From: Pocillopora verrucosa
Lineage: Eukaryota > Cnidaria > Anthozoa > Scleractinia > Pocilloporidae
Length of the DNA stretch: 64,000 nucleotides
Assembly: GCF_036669915.1 (NCBI RefSeq)
Contig: NC_089325.1
Location: 5,192,900-5,256,899 of the forward strand
Reading direction: 5' to 3'
In this document: piece by piece, positions 12,924 through 25,400 of the stretch
How the letters are laid out: each line of letters starts with the position of its first letter
How positions within the stretch are numbered: position 1 is the first letter of the stretch
Notes under the pieces: generated by a model
The model's input: the letters and a program-made list of their open reading frames with translations, nothing else
Database searches by the model: none
Told to the model about the DNA's origin: nothing
Position numbers and translations under genes: made by a program

Positions 12924-15900
12924 GCGAAACGGAGCAATGGAATAGCACTGGAATGTTCCATGATACTGACAATGGTAAGTCAACAAGAGTTTAATTGCAT
13001 TAAGGAGATTTGTCTTAAAGCTTAAAGTGATGGTAGGATGGTAGTCTCTTACTTGTAGTCTTTTACTCAGAAAGATGTGAAAAATTTTGAAGAGAAGTAA
13101 TTTTGGAACAAAGAGAAATTTGATTTCTTTGGTAGATTTTGTTCATTGAGGGAGACATGGGGAGTTCTGAATACAGAAACACTGCAAACAAAATAGAACA
13201 AACACTGCATCACCCCAAGAAATATTATCAACACACCCACACCGTGATTTTGTTTCTGGATTTACTTGGTGTAAGTGGTTTTTGGAAAAAAAAAAAACTC
13301 AAAACCATTACTTCTACATTTCAAATATAAGAAATATGGTAAATCCAAAGGATCTAGCATTCTTCATCATAAACATGTTAACTTGCGTGAGAGTCAGACT
13401 GTATTCAACTTTTTGCATGGGGTCGAATACAGTAACTACTAAAAGTAGATTGATCGATAAATAACTACTTTTTTCACAGAAGTTTTCTGCCTCTCCAAAA
13501 ATCATCTCATGAACGTGCTGGTGCTAGCCAGCGAAAGTGATTGTCGTTATCAAATTTCCCATGGTTCTAATAATTTTTTGGTTGCACAATGACCACAATA
13601 TTGTGACTCTTTTGAGGACTCTTTGGGAATGCTCCAAGCAGAAATGGAAGGTCAAAGGTTCTCAGGGCATGTACAGACCTTTTCCGCCCTGTATAGACTG
13701 ACCTCTAGACTGTGATGACTTATTCAAGTTATGAGGGTATAAAGATTATGCCAACATTTTTGTAAATTTATCAAATGGTTTCCTTTAACTTTGAAAGGCT
13801 CTTTTCATTTCTCTTGACTCAGCATCTGAATTTACTCTTGTTGCCATAGTTCTCACCACCTTTTCATATGTGATACCAGCATGTTGCTTTTACCTTGATG
13901 AATATCTCATTGAGGAGATTTCTGGGGGCATATTTTGACAGAGAAAAGAATAAATCAATTTTCTGTTTTTTCATCAACATACTTCTTTGTCACTTTGACT
14001 TGGTGGTCAGTTGGATTGTAAGGATTGATTATCTTTTGATTGTTCATATCTTTATTAGTTTCTTTAATTGACTGGTCAGAATTGCTCAGGTCTATTGAGA
14101 AACTAATTTTTTATTAGTTTTTTCTTGTGACAGCATTCGTTGCCATTTCTCATGTCACATCACTCATGAATTCATGTCCAGGATCAACCTGAAGAACTTT
14201 TGGCCATCTCAGTGGTCCACACCTATAAGCCTTTGAGACCTCAGTAGAATCTTTTGAGGTGAGAGGTTCAGCAGCTGTGAATCTGTTTGCAACATCAACA
14301 ACTGTCAATGCATAATTGAAGACTTTCTTACTTCTTGGGAGCCTCTCATGGGGAAGGAAATGAAGATCAGCTTAATGAACTGCATTTGGAGATTCAACAT
14401 CAAAAGTTATTCTCCGGGTATACTTTGTGGCAGGCAAGTCTGCTTGATGGCTTGCCACATCAACCAAAGCTTTGCAACGTTCTCAGAAACTCTGGCTTCT
14501 TTAACCACCTTTTTCACAGCTAGCAATCTGATCCAAAAGCCTTTAGGACTAAAGTAGATACTTAAAAGCTTTCTTTCCATTTTACTTTGTGTTCACAAGA
14601 AACAACTGGTGGCCAATCCCAAAGCAAAGCCATTCCTCTGATGTAGATCATCTACCTTGCTTTTGTTGAAATCTCAGCTTTTAGAAGTCAGAAAGTTGTG
14701 GTTCCCTCAGATCAAGTTCTTGATTATGCACCTTGTTGTACAGCTTTAAAGCATAATCTGTGTTCACAAAATTCTGGTTTGGCTGCTCCTTGACTCTGTC
14801 ATTAGTTGCGATCCAATTGACAATTTTTGTTCGATTTTCTTGATACTTTTCATAAGCTGATTGGTACTCCTCCACAGCGAAATCATGCCTCTTCTTCTCT
14901 TCTTCAGCACTATTCTGGTCTCCACTCAAATACTTTGCAAGATGGCTTCCACCAACAAAGGCAGTCACATTGATGAGTGCTCCTCCAATCATTATTGCTA
15001 TGCTTGCCATTTTATTTATCTGCATCATTATTTTCGCAAATTGATGACAATTATTCATTATGAAACTTTTGATGAAGTTCTGCCTCTATATGCTGCTCCA
15101 CAGTCTGGCCAAAGGCTTTACTGATATTGAATATTAAGACAGTCTCAATGATTGCACAGACTGTTGCTAACTTAATTACATTCATTGTAAATCAGCAGAA
15201 CATTTTTAAGATTGCAAAATCTTTTTATGTTCAAGGTACTGTCTTACTGTGATTTTTGCAGCAAACTTCATGTAGCTCATGAGATTTGAACACAGATCAG
15301 AAGTCATCAGCTCCTTGATGACTCTCTTTGCAACTCATCCAATTCCAGCAGCCAATCCAGTCAATGTAGCTGAATTGTTCAATGTTTTTCACTTTTGATT
15401 GATCTCAGGAGTATGAGTGACAATGGTTTTCTTGAAAGTGGGTTGAGATTGGTGAATATGATAGAAAGAGTTCAGCTTGCACTTAACAGGAAGGCATTAG
15501 GTTCAAGTAATGTGAAATGTCACATCTTTATCCTCCCGGATGCCCAGCTCAGCATCATCAATTGCAAGCTTGAAAGTGTGACTTATTAATGCGATAACTT
15601 GTCATTTACAAAGACACTGTTTTGACAGAAGAACAAATCAAGGCAAGCCATGAGGTTGAGGTCAAGGCCAGGCACAGAGCGGCACACCACGACTTATTCA
15701 TTACAAGATACAACATTGCTGTTGATCCTGTTGAATGATTAAATTTGTTCTGGTACTGAAGATTGACAAGTTGATATGTCATAATTTTTTTGAAAAAAAT
15801 TTTGATATGAGATTTCTGTGTTTGTCTCAGTGATAGTAGATAATTAATATGTAATGGCACATTCTGGCTCAATACAAAACCAAGGATAAAACATGACTTT

Positions 15901-18900
15901 GGGTAGAGCTCAAAACAATGTTTATCCGTGTTTTTGTATTGAGCCAGAATGTGTCATTACATAATTATCTACTAATCCAGTATGGCACTGGGAACTGTAG
16001 AAAAGGCTATTCGTTGAACTGTATACATTGCTGGTCAGGTAACAAGACTTCTCCCTGTATTTACATTAGATTTATGCCCTGCTGTGCCATTTCCTCGCTT
16101 TCACGCCAAGATCCAAAAGGAGATCATATTGTAAAAATCTATCCCAATCAAAATGGTAGCATTAAAGTGGTATATCTTAAATTACTCTTTTCATTGGCAG
16201 GCAGTACAGACGCACATCAACATGACATGGATCAATGTGGTGAGTGATGCACTTGTAGTAAACTTTATTAGATTATATTTAGATGACAACATTAAAACAG
16301 TTTGCTAAATTAACATTATTTCTAAAGTTGGTACGGTATACTAGTTGTAGGTCTGTTCCACAATCTGAGCACTTACATTTGAAAAGAATGCTCTCTGAAA
16401 GTATTACAGTGGGGTACACCTTCTCACTACAGGTTTTTTTTTTGCCTCTTAAGTCAATTGGTGTTAATTAGACCTAGGTGTGAGCAATACTTGTATATGA
16501 CAGAGCTCTCACCCAAGTTGATTATCTGGCAAAGAGTGTGTCACACCACAGGCATCGCCTACTGAAAGGGGGGGGGGGGGGTTATGGGGGCATGCTCTGC
16601 CAAAAATTAGTGTAAGCTAAGATGTGCATTCCTTTATTCTGTATGAGAATTTCCACTTGTGGAAAGTGTTCGAAGCAAGTAGAAATGGAACAAGGAGTAA
16701 ATTATAATTAGAAGGTTAATTAATTCTGTAGGCACTTACTGGTAACTAAAGTAGAAGTTTGCTATCTCAAAATCAACTGTTTTAATCAGAAACCTTAAAT
16801 GGGTGAGAAATGTGAGTGTGAGAGCATAAGATTGAATTTGTTCGAGTGTCTCAGTCTCACAATCAATAAATAAGACTTGGAGCTCTGATGTAGGTACTCT
16901 GTGGTCTCTTGAAAGGACTCAATATGAGTAAGTAGACAAAGACTTTGGAAAATAGTTGATTTACTGGCCAGTGAAAAATTGTTTGCATGATCTCTTTCTA
17001 ATTTTTTTTATGGCTTGTGGGGTTGAAAGTTAGTATAATTGTGACCATAGTAAAAGGTTGATAATGTTTATCACTCCACTATTGAGTTTAGATGGACTTC
17101 AAAATACTGCATTTTAAAATTATCTCAATAGTCAGGTATCTTGAGAGGATACTATCTTCTAACTAATTAATTTATCAGGAATGTGGATTATTTAAAAAGG
17201 ATTGATGAAATTATGTTTTTAAAAAAAAAATGTTTATCTTCTTTAGTTTCAAAAGAACACATCTATGTCAAAGAGGGGCAATCAGCCCTAATGGTTTGGA
17301 GGAGAACATCTGGTGGTGAAGAGCTACGTGGCAACCGCCTTGTGGTAAATTCACAAGTCATTGCATTCTTGCCCAGACATTCCGTAAACATGAGTTGTAG
17401 CACATTTATAAAAGATCCAAGTCTGGAGAAATTCTGCCACAAGAGATTAGAATTCTTCAGCAACGCAGCAACTATTCTCGTAAAGTTAAGAAATCTTTCT
17501 AGAGATGAACATTGGGACTTCACTCTGACACATGTGTTGGGGAGCTCATCACCATGTAATCCTCAAGACATCAAAATTGTGAGAGGTAGGTGACTGAAAG
17601 TTTAGTGGAAAGTGATGATAACAGCCTTGATTATGAATTAAAGACAAATTTGTACTATGGATGGTCATGCAATATCAGCATGTACACTCATTATTGAGTT
17701 AAGTAAAAGATGAGAGCTAAAGAGAAAAACCTGGTCCACCCTGATGCCTGCTAATTTTCTATAAAAATGTGCTTCTACAGAAGAGTATGACTGTTTTTTC
17801 TATCTCTTCACCTCTGCTTTTTTCCATGAAAATTTGATTATAATGAAGTGCAGTTGGAAGATCCAAAAGGGTCAGATGTCAGGAAGCAAACAAGTCTGCT
17901 TCCCAAAATAGATTACTTTAGATTATTTGCAGATCATAATGTACAAAATCTTGACACTTTTCCACCTTAACCGAGTTTGTTTATTATTTGCTTGTTTCTT
18001 TGATTTTTCTTGCAGTCATTGCACCTTCCCCTGTAGTGTTAAGTACTGTTCAGCAGTTGCTAACAATACTGTCAGGAAACTGATCTCAAGTATGCTAAAA
18101 TTTTTTTGTTTCAAAATCATCGCTTAATATCGGGAGTGATCATCATATGGGCTCTCCTCACAATTTTAAAAAAGGGGTAATGGCATACTGATAACTTTTA
18201 TTCTCATGACAAACAAAGTAAAGCCTCGTAAGGAAACAAGAGTCAGCAAATTTTTGTATTTTCTTATTTCCCTCCACTCCAGTATTTCTAAATAATTTGT
18301 ATAATTATTTTAAATAAGTTATCTATGAGAAAAAAGTTTGGCCTTAACTTCAAGTAATCAGAGAAGAGAGGATAGGGGCACATCTAAGAGGTAGTGCTTA
18401 TTAATTATCAATGGCAAAGGGGAGAAATAGTGAAAAAGAAATACAGTTGTGATTACCAGCATTTTTTGATAATCCAGACTTGCCCCTCATGGTCCCATTT
18501 TTTTCTTGAATATTAATTGGTCACACTGGAGATCTGTAACCACATTTTTCCCATCAAACAAAGCAGTTGTGCTGTAACAATTTGACTCTATTCTTTAAAT
18601 TAGTCCAACTTCAAAGAATGATAGAATTAGTTAGTGTAATTGATAGGATTATTAAGGATTACTCTCTAAGGTTTAAAGTCCTCTTTGTTATCTGTTGTAT
18701 GGAAATTTGCATAGTTATTTAACTAGTAATTGCATAGGGTTAGTTTCTGATCAATTTCTTTCCTCTTGTTTAACAGAAACAACAGTTTCAGTGAGGCCTA
18801 TGTCTTCAAGTGCTCACTTCAACAGTCCATCTTGTAGCTCAACAACCTTAGGTAGAGTTTATTGAAAAACATTAATCTAGTCATTGGGTTAGATAACAAG

Positions 18901-21900
18901 CCTGCATGCTATCAGTACCCTTTGAATTATCCACTTAGAATGTTTAATATTTTCCATGTAAGTGAATTTTTTTTGTGATTGTTGTTTTTTTTTTCTTACA
19001 GTAATTCCATCCCCAATCAGTACAACAGTAGCTGGTACCTCTTTAAGAGGTCAAAAGACTATCAGGCCACCAACTACAGGTATGGCAAAATTGTGTTAAG
19101 TGGGTTTAATCTTCATTACAACCTCTGACTACTAACTAAAGAGAGATAATTGTCAATGAATGCATTTCAGGATTTCATTCAGTTTTATGGCAGTAACTCA
19201 GACAGAGAGGTGATGAAAATAGTTGCTTGAGAAATTATCAACCTGAGAATTTTGAATGATGACTCGCAAGAAACATGTGGGAGATGGGATGGCTTGTCAA
19301 TGGTTAGAGCCTGATTGGTCATTGTGTTGTGTTCTTGGGAAATTTTCCCAAGAACACAAAACACTTTACTCTTGTGGTATTTACTGGTAATGTCTCCATC
19401 CATCCAGGTGTATAAATGGGCACATTCAAACCTTGATTATCCAGTCCTTGATAATGCAGATTTTTGGATAATCCAGACAGGGTTCTCATGTTCCCATTTT
19501 TTCATGAATATTAATTGGTCACATTGGAGATCTATAAGTTCCACTTTTTCCAATTAAACAAAGCAGTTGTGCTGAAACAATTTGACTCTATTCTATAAAT
19601 TAGTGCAAATTCAAAGAATGATAGAATTAGTTAGTTTGTGTAATTAACAAGATTGTTAGGGGTTACTCTTAAAGGTTTTAAGTCCTCTTTGTTATCTGTT
19701 GTATGATCATGTGCATATTTAACTAAAAACCTCAAAAGTTATTGATTTTTTTTTTAATCAATTTATTTTCTCCTGTTTAACAGAAACAACAGTTTCAGTG
19801 AGGCCCACATCTCCAAGTGCTCACATTACTTTTCCGTCTGGTAGCTTAACAACCTCAGGTACAGTGTGTATTGTAAAATTAATCTAGTCATTAGATTAAA
19901 TAACAGGCCTGTTATCGATAATCCAGATTTTTCAGTCATCAGCATTTTTCAATTATCTGGGACTGGGCTCTTTTGTCTCATTTTTTATAGATATGAATTA
20001 GTCATTGCAATGAACTAGCATTTTATCCAAGGGATTGGTACATTCAAACCTTGATTATCCAATCCTTGATAATGCAGATTTTTGGATAATCCAGACTTGG
20101 TTCTCATGGTCCCATTTTTTCATGAATATTAATTGTTCACATTGGAGATCTGTAACCACTTTTCAAATAAAACAAAAAAGTTGTGCTGAAACAATTTGAC
20201 GCTATTTTTTAAATTAATGCAGCTTCAAAGAATGATAGAATGAGTTAGTTTGTGAAATTAACAGATTTTTAGGGGTTACTCTTAAAGGTTTTAAGCCCTC
20301 TTTGTTATCTGTTGTACGAACATGTGCATATTTAACTAAAAACCTCAAAAGTTATTGATTTTATTTCTTGAATATATCTTATCAATTATTTTCTCCTGTT
20401 TAACAGAAACAACAGTTTTAGTGAGGCCTACGTCTCCTAGTGCTCACATTACTTCTCTGTCTGGTAGCCTAACTACCTCAGGTGCAGAATTTTTCATAAA
20501 ATTGATCTAGTCATTAGGTTAAATAACAGGCCTGTCATCAATAATCCAGATTTTTCAGTCATTGGCATTTTTCAATTATCTGGGACTGGCCTCTTTTGTC
20601 CCCTTTTTTTTATAGATATGAATAAGTCATTGCAATGGAATAACATTTTATCCAGGGGATGATCTAGTAGATGTGCCATTATACTCCAAGTTACTTCATG
20701 CCAAGGAAATGGGAATAAGCTCCAGCTGGAATTATGGGCCACTGGCTCAAATACAGACTTAACCTTTTTTTAACTCAAAATAAATTAATACTAAATTCTC
20801 AGGGCTTATAATTGTGTGAACCAACAAGGAAATGTTGGTCTTCTATTGAAAGAAAATCAAAATTCAGATCTTAGAAAAGTACACTTGAAGATTCTTAGGG
20901 GATACCCTTAAATTTTTTAAGTCCTGTCTTAAGACTGGTGAACAGTTGCAAACTTGATTTGAAACCCCAAAAATGTTAGACTTTTTTCATGACTCTTTCA
21001 ATTTTTTTCTTTTTTGGGGCAGTTGTACCATCTGTAGTCAACGCTGTGTCTCCTGATGGTCAAGGCAAGTCTGACAACCCACCAACCAGAGGTAAGAAAG
21101 GGTTCAATGTAAAATTGATAGTTTTTAGTTCTGGTAAAATTGAATTAATTTTTTTTGCGATATACTTTTAATCATTTTGAACTCAACTCAGGTCAGAGCA
21201 TTTGAAATTTTTTTGCTGCTAAATCCCTGGTTACATTTAAAAGCTTAAGAATCAAGCCAGCTAGTTGTGTAGTTTTCGCACCCCTCGTTTAATTATCATA
21301 GTTCCCTTTGCTAGAATTTTAAATCTGGAGGAGAATTGTTCTTAAGTGTAATGGGTTGATCAATTTGAAGCTTTAAACATCCCTATGCCCGTCCTTCCCC
21401 CAAGCAACCCCCCTGGCATTTGAACTTTTAAAGATTGCTTTCTTAAAATTCCTGTCCATTGGGACCAAAATTGCACTCAAATGCCCTACCTGTGTATCAA
21501 TGTTGTTTTTAAAGGCAATATTGGCCATATTATTGATCAAGTGCCAGATTTGATGGTCAAATTGTTGTAAAAGGATTGATTGGCCACAAGTAACCAAACT
21601 TTAAAAGCTAGACCTTTAGTTCTCAGCCATTCAACTGCAAAAGTGAACTCTTTACCTTAAAACACCCCACATTATAGATACAACACTTGTATTCTGCTAG
21701 AAAGACTTTTCCAATTCAAATTCCCCAATCTAATCATGCAATGCTTAAATTCCCCACCCCCTTCAGGCAAGTCTCTATGGGATGGGAAGTTGAGACTTTG
21801 CAAGGGGAACAAAGCCAGAAAAGCAGCAAAGCACATACCAAAAAACACATGGCAATATGTCCACACTAACCTCCCTTACGCCCACTCATCATATTGGTGA

Positions 21901-22238
21901 AAGCACCAGACTAATATGGTTTTAACCCGCTTACTTCACTTGCATCCGGCACCATTAAAACAAGTGTAGACATCCATAACATGTGTTTTTAATTTTCTCA
22001 GTAAAGGGTGGTTGAATTTTAACAAATAAAAAACCTTCTCTATCAGTTATCTTTGATAGATGTACTATAAAATAAAAATAGCAGAAAAGATTTAAACCCT
22101 CTCTTTCATCTCTTTATAGGTAACAAAGCTTTGATGGCATTCATTGCTGCATTGATTGTGACCATTGTACTTTGGGGTGGAATTACTTGGTTTTCTTTGT
22201 GGAAAAAACGACAAGAAAATGACCTTTTAATTGCATAA
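12924..22238 (+). CDS. R2: Ig-like type I membrane gene, long stalk, 5' end unknown
   Basis: Predicted exons, all phase 1: 12924-12974, 16201-16239, 17247-17585, 18777-18851, 19002-19079, 19784-19858, 20407-20481, 21023-21091, 22120-22238. The 113-aa exon at 17247 looks Ig-like: EGQSALMVWRR, NMSCSTF, EKFC, VKLRNLS, and SSPCNPQ near the end. The 13-aa exon before it adds one cysteine (DQCG), as in RA and RB. Five Thr/Ser/Pro stalk exons follow; three are near-copies beginning ETTVxVRP. The last exon has a membrane helix (LMAFIAALIVTIVLWGGI), KKR and a short tail. I see no signal-peptide exon between 12360 and 12924. An exon-like piece at 18016 (VIAPSPVVLSTV) lacks a donor and was left out. Confidence 0.65.
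13336..13505 (-). pseudogene. Cnidarian repeated protein, copy 3, fragment
   Basis: The minus-strand reading QVNMFMMKNARSFGFTI matches RQVNMSMIKYARSFELTM of copy 2. It lies in R2 intron 1 next to a copy of the 9410-9560 repeat, so the two were moved together. Only about 55 codons remain. Confidence 0.45.
14100..14580 (-). pseudogene. Integrase (DDE) fragment, F54H12.3-like
   Basis: From an ATG at 14580 the minus strand reads ERKLLSIYFSPKGFW, KEARVSENVAKLWL, FDVESPNAVH, a TAA, then ADLHFLPHERLPRSKK, YALTVVDVANRFTAAEP, GPLRWPKVLQ and VDPGHEFMSDVT, then a TGA. The DxxxLP and VDPGxEFM segments hold the first two acidic residues expected in this integrase family (often labelled transposon-derived F54H12.3-like). 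The distal Glu region is absent. Two in-frame stops and truncation make it inactive. It follows the membrane ORF on the same strand. Confidence 0.6.
14600..15058 (-). pseudogene. Element-encoded membrane/coiled-coil protein
   Basis: An ORF of 125 codons (15058-14681) starts near a hydrophobic segment (SIAIMIGGALINVTAFVGG). A charged, probably coiled-coil region follows (EEEKKRHDFAVEEYQSAYEK, then NRTKIVNWI), and the ORF ends PQLSDF plus TAA. Recognisable coding character goes on past the stop for about 25 codons, so the stop is probably a lesion. I recall similar proteins beside this type of integrase in cnidarian genomes. A Polinton-like or related element is possible but not shown. Confidence 0.45.
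15836..15973. repeat. Hairpin (MITE-like) inverted repeat
   Basis: Arms of about 55 bp (15836-15891 and 15920-15973) are near-perfect reverse complements around a spacer of about 28 bp. They contain 'cattctggctcaatacaaaa' and its complement. It lies in R2 intron 2. Confidence 0.65.
16567..16581. repeat. Poly-G run
   Basis: About 15 consecutive G in an AT-rich intron; a likely place for length error in assembly. Confidence 0.7.
18460..20760 (+). repeat. Tandem stalk-exon cassettes in R2
   Basis: A unit of 'cttgataatccagattttt', an 'aagcagttgtgctgaaacaa' stretch, 'taacag', a 75-bp stalk exon, then 'aatctagtcatt' and 'tcaattatctgggactggc' occurs three times (exons at 18777, 19784, 20407). Single relatives are at 5357 (R1) and 41363 (R4). 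The intronic 'ttgattatcc' ends resemble pogo/Tigger-type termini. All copies keep exon length 75 and phase 1, so copy number changes stalk length by 25 residues per unit. Confidence 0.6.
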
Positions 22239-24530
22239 CAGTTAATAATATGGTCTAATATGATATGGACCAATTGATAAGGGTTTTTTTTTCCTGGGGT
22301 AAAGTGATAAGTAGACAAGTCTTGTCAGGGGTATCGGAAAAAATGCATATGAGATACTGTCTGACAAGCGTTATTTTGCTATTATGCTTACAGTAATTCT
22401 GTGAAGACTTTTACATGTAATCAACACTTCATTTTTCTGTTTAAAGCTGACATTTCTACTTTTATATGTAATTGCAAACGTTTGGGTTGGGAAATTAACT
22501 AGCTAGCAAACATGCAGATGTAACCTGGGCTTTTTTAACTATCATCCAGTTTTTTAGGTATTTCAGTTATTTCTAACAGTCATCAATCCTTTTATTTTGT
22601 TTTTTCTTTCTGTTTGAATATCGTCTTTCTCTCTTTATCATTTTATTTATTTATTTATTGTTATTATTATTTATTTGCCCAAACCACCAGCCAACTTTCA
22701 CTAAAGAGATGTATAATAGAAAATAGAATATTTTATGAAAATGGCCTTCCCTATAATTACATCAGGGAACGATGTAATTATACCTCTTTCCATAAGATCG
22801 CCAAGGGTAGCTCTTCTAATATGTAGCCCAGGGCTAATATTTTTTAAAGATAACAAATAAATAATACAAAGTAAATAATAAAATTAATTATACAAATAAG
22901 ACTTGTAGAAATGCAAATAAATTTTCCTGCATAGGACTTAGAGCGATTTTCAATGAACTGTCAATAGCGCTACTTTCCCAAAAAGCTAGATGATCACAAA
23001 ATAAAATCAGGGAGTAGTTTATCACTACTGGTCCCTTTGGTAAAGTCATACGCATTTTCCAACACCGAAGTCGATCGATCTTACACAATTTTAAAACCCT
23101 CTATGAGTTCTACTAGGCTACTTGTGATACTATCCTGTGTTTTGATCGTCCGGAGTGAGATCTTGACTTGCTGTTTTTACGACATTCCATGGAGAAGCGC
23201 TCTAAGAGGTTCTTAAATTTAAAGTTTTTTTTTTCTGGCGTGTTTTTTAGCATTGATTTCAGTCGCTTTGTACTTAACATTTAAGAAAAGAGAGAAATAG
23301 AGTAATAGAGATATAGAAACCGCTTAATTACATAGATGGCCAGCATTGTGCCGGCTTCAGCCCTCGGCTGTAAAGTGATATATAAGGATTAAAGGTTATT
23401 GTATTACTATTTGCGACGAAACGATTTGTCAACAGCCAAATCTTTTTGTCTTTGATACTTGTGAATAAAGTGGAATCATCTTTTTATGCCGTTGTCACTG
23501 GTTTAAACTTTTTCCTCAAGTTTGGTCTGTCAAAGGAAATCTCAGTCGTAAGTCTATGGCTTGCATAACTGTATAAGGTTTGGGTGGGCCTTCAAACAGG
23601 TGTTGGTGAGTGATTGAGAGATTGTCCAATAGGTAAACTACAAGCCATCCCTCATTTTGGGCGAATTCTGTCGCGCGAGTCAAAACTAAATTAGCGAAAA
23701 AAAACAATGACATTTAAATGACACACGGAACTCTGAGTAAGGTGTACGTATTAAATTGTTGCGTGTCGTCGGTGAATTTTTTTCAGGTCACAAGTGAATT
23801 ACCGCGGGTGGTGAAGTAAAAACAACTTATCCATTAAATCACAGGATAATTTAAACCACTGCAATTACATATTTTTATAGTGTAAGGCTTGAAAAGGCTT
23901 ATAAATCCATGTTGTTAACTGGGAGGAACAGTGGGGCCAAAAGAAGAACAGTTGAACGTCTAAGTGGGTGGGAAACAGAATCCGAGACGCTGAGGCTCTA
24001 TTCACTTTAAGGAAAGAGGTTGGTGGCCGTTGAAGGGAGATGGCTACAAGAGTTCGCTGTTGCGACACAAAGGAGTTCATTACCCACTGCTATACTGTAC
24101 ACTAGCCTCTTTAAAGTTTTAGCAATTAATTTACATGTAATTTGTTTTACTATCTGAGATAAGGATAAGCTGTCTATAAACAGTTTCAACACAGATGTCC
24201 ACTTTAGTTCATATCCCGCCACTTTCACACGTCGCGTGATAATTAGTATTTTACCAGCGACCCGTGACCTGCCAGATAATAGCACTTATCAGTGTTGAAA
24301 GAAGAGATAACCTAAACTTCATTCATTCAGAGTGCGATGGTATGATCCCGTGAAATTTTATAAAAACTAGACGCATATTTGCATTCACACGGGCTTTCTG
24401 TTGAAAAGAAACTTTTTTTGTGCTCAAATTTTTCAACGTTTTTTTATACACGTAGTGGTCTATCCTGAACCTTTTTTCTGTCTTGGTATGCCAGAGATGC
24501 AGGTTTCTCACATATTTAAACAAAGAGCTA
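21230..24530 (+). repeat. Terminal-exon/3' flank block, copy 1
   Basis: Shared with 25400-28125 and 34490-36600. Landmarks are 'gaatcaagccagct', a C-rich 'cccttccccc' stretch, 'gacttttccaattcaaa', the membrane exon after 'tttatag', 'ctctaagaggttcttaaatt' and 'caagtgggtgggaaacag'. Only this copy holds an intact membrane exon (22120-22238). Confidence 0.6.
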
Positions 24531-25400
24531 AAAACAGCATTTGTTAGGTAGTGTGAAGATCCTTTTCTGGGATCGGGTGGGGGGATGCAGTGCCAGATAT
24601 TATTGGCTATTTCAATACTTATTACCAGACACTTTAGTTTTGACTTGATTAAATTTTGTTTTGCGAGTTAAGGGGTTGTAGCGGGGTGAGTCATTTGCCA
24701 AATAGGCTGTCTTTTTATGTTTTCTTTTTCTTGGTCAACAAAAGATTCCAGGCTGAAATAGCTTTTAATTATAAACAGCCCCAAGTGCTTGGGTGATGAC
24801 ATTTAACCCAAGCAAGAAAACCAATCTTTTTTTTCTTATCACCAAAAGAAAACAAAAAGTCACTACCAAAGCTCATTAGCAGATGAAGTATTAATTTTAT
24901 GAGGTTGTTAGAGTGGTTCTCATGAACCTGTGAAATACACTTAAACATATTTTTTACTATTACCCTTCAATTTGTTTGTTTCCATTCGGAGTTAGTAAAG
25001 AGAGTGGTGCAGCACAGCACAACCTAGATTGAAGTTTGTGGTTTCATTCACCCTGTTTTGAGAAACCATCCTATTTTGAATATTCTCAATTTGTGCTCCT
25101 CTCACTTCCAAATATATCATTTTTATGATACTTTCAAAATAATGCACTAAACTATCAAGGGACAGTACTTCAGGAAGAACACATGTACCTAGAGGCTCTC
25201 CTCCACCATACAAATCTCTGGTTTGAGAATCAAATATTTTGAGCCCCATATTACTATTACAATAGGTTGCAACAGCAATACACCTTACTATTAATATGAA
25301 ATTGGTGTAGTTTTCAGAAATGAGCGACTCAAAGGCTCTTCGTTGAGAGGTACAAATTGAGAAAATATCTGGGTAAAAAAATTAATGATCAGTGGAATTA
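24530..25400. other. Spacer between duplicated blocks
   Basis: No match to the neighbouring blocks was noticed. A minus-strand ORF at 25249-24992 (85 codons) has no recognisable domain and no sign of splice partners, so it is not called as a gene. Confidence 0.4.

Noticed and set aside
14335-14557. Plus-strand ORFs
   Set aside because: Antisense to the clear minus-strand integrase reading.
18016-18088. Possible extra R2 exon (VIAPSPVVLSTVQQLL)
   Set aside because: Acceptor is good but the expected donor is mutated (gaaact) and the frame stops after GN; kept out of the model. It could be a rare secreted end.
24992-25249. Minus-strand ORF of 85 codons
   Set aside because: No recognisable domain, no good splice partners, no homologue in the block copies.
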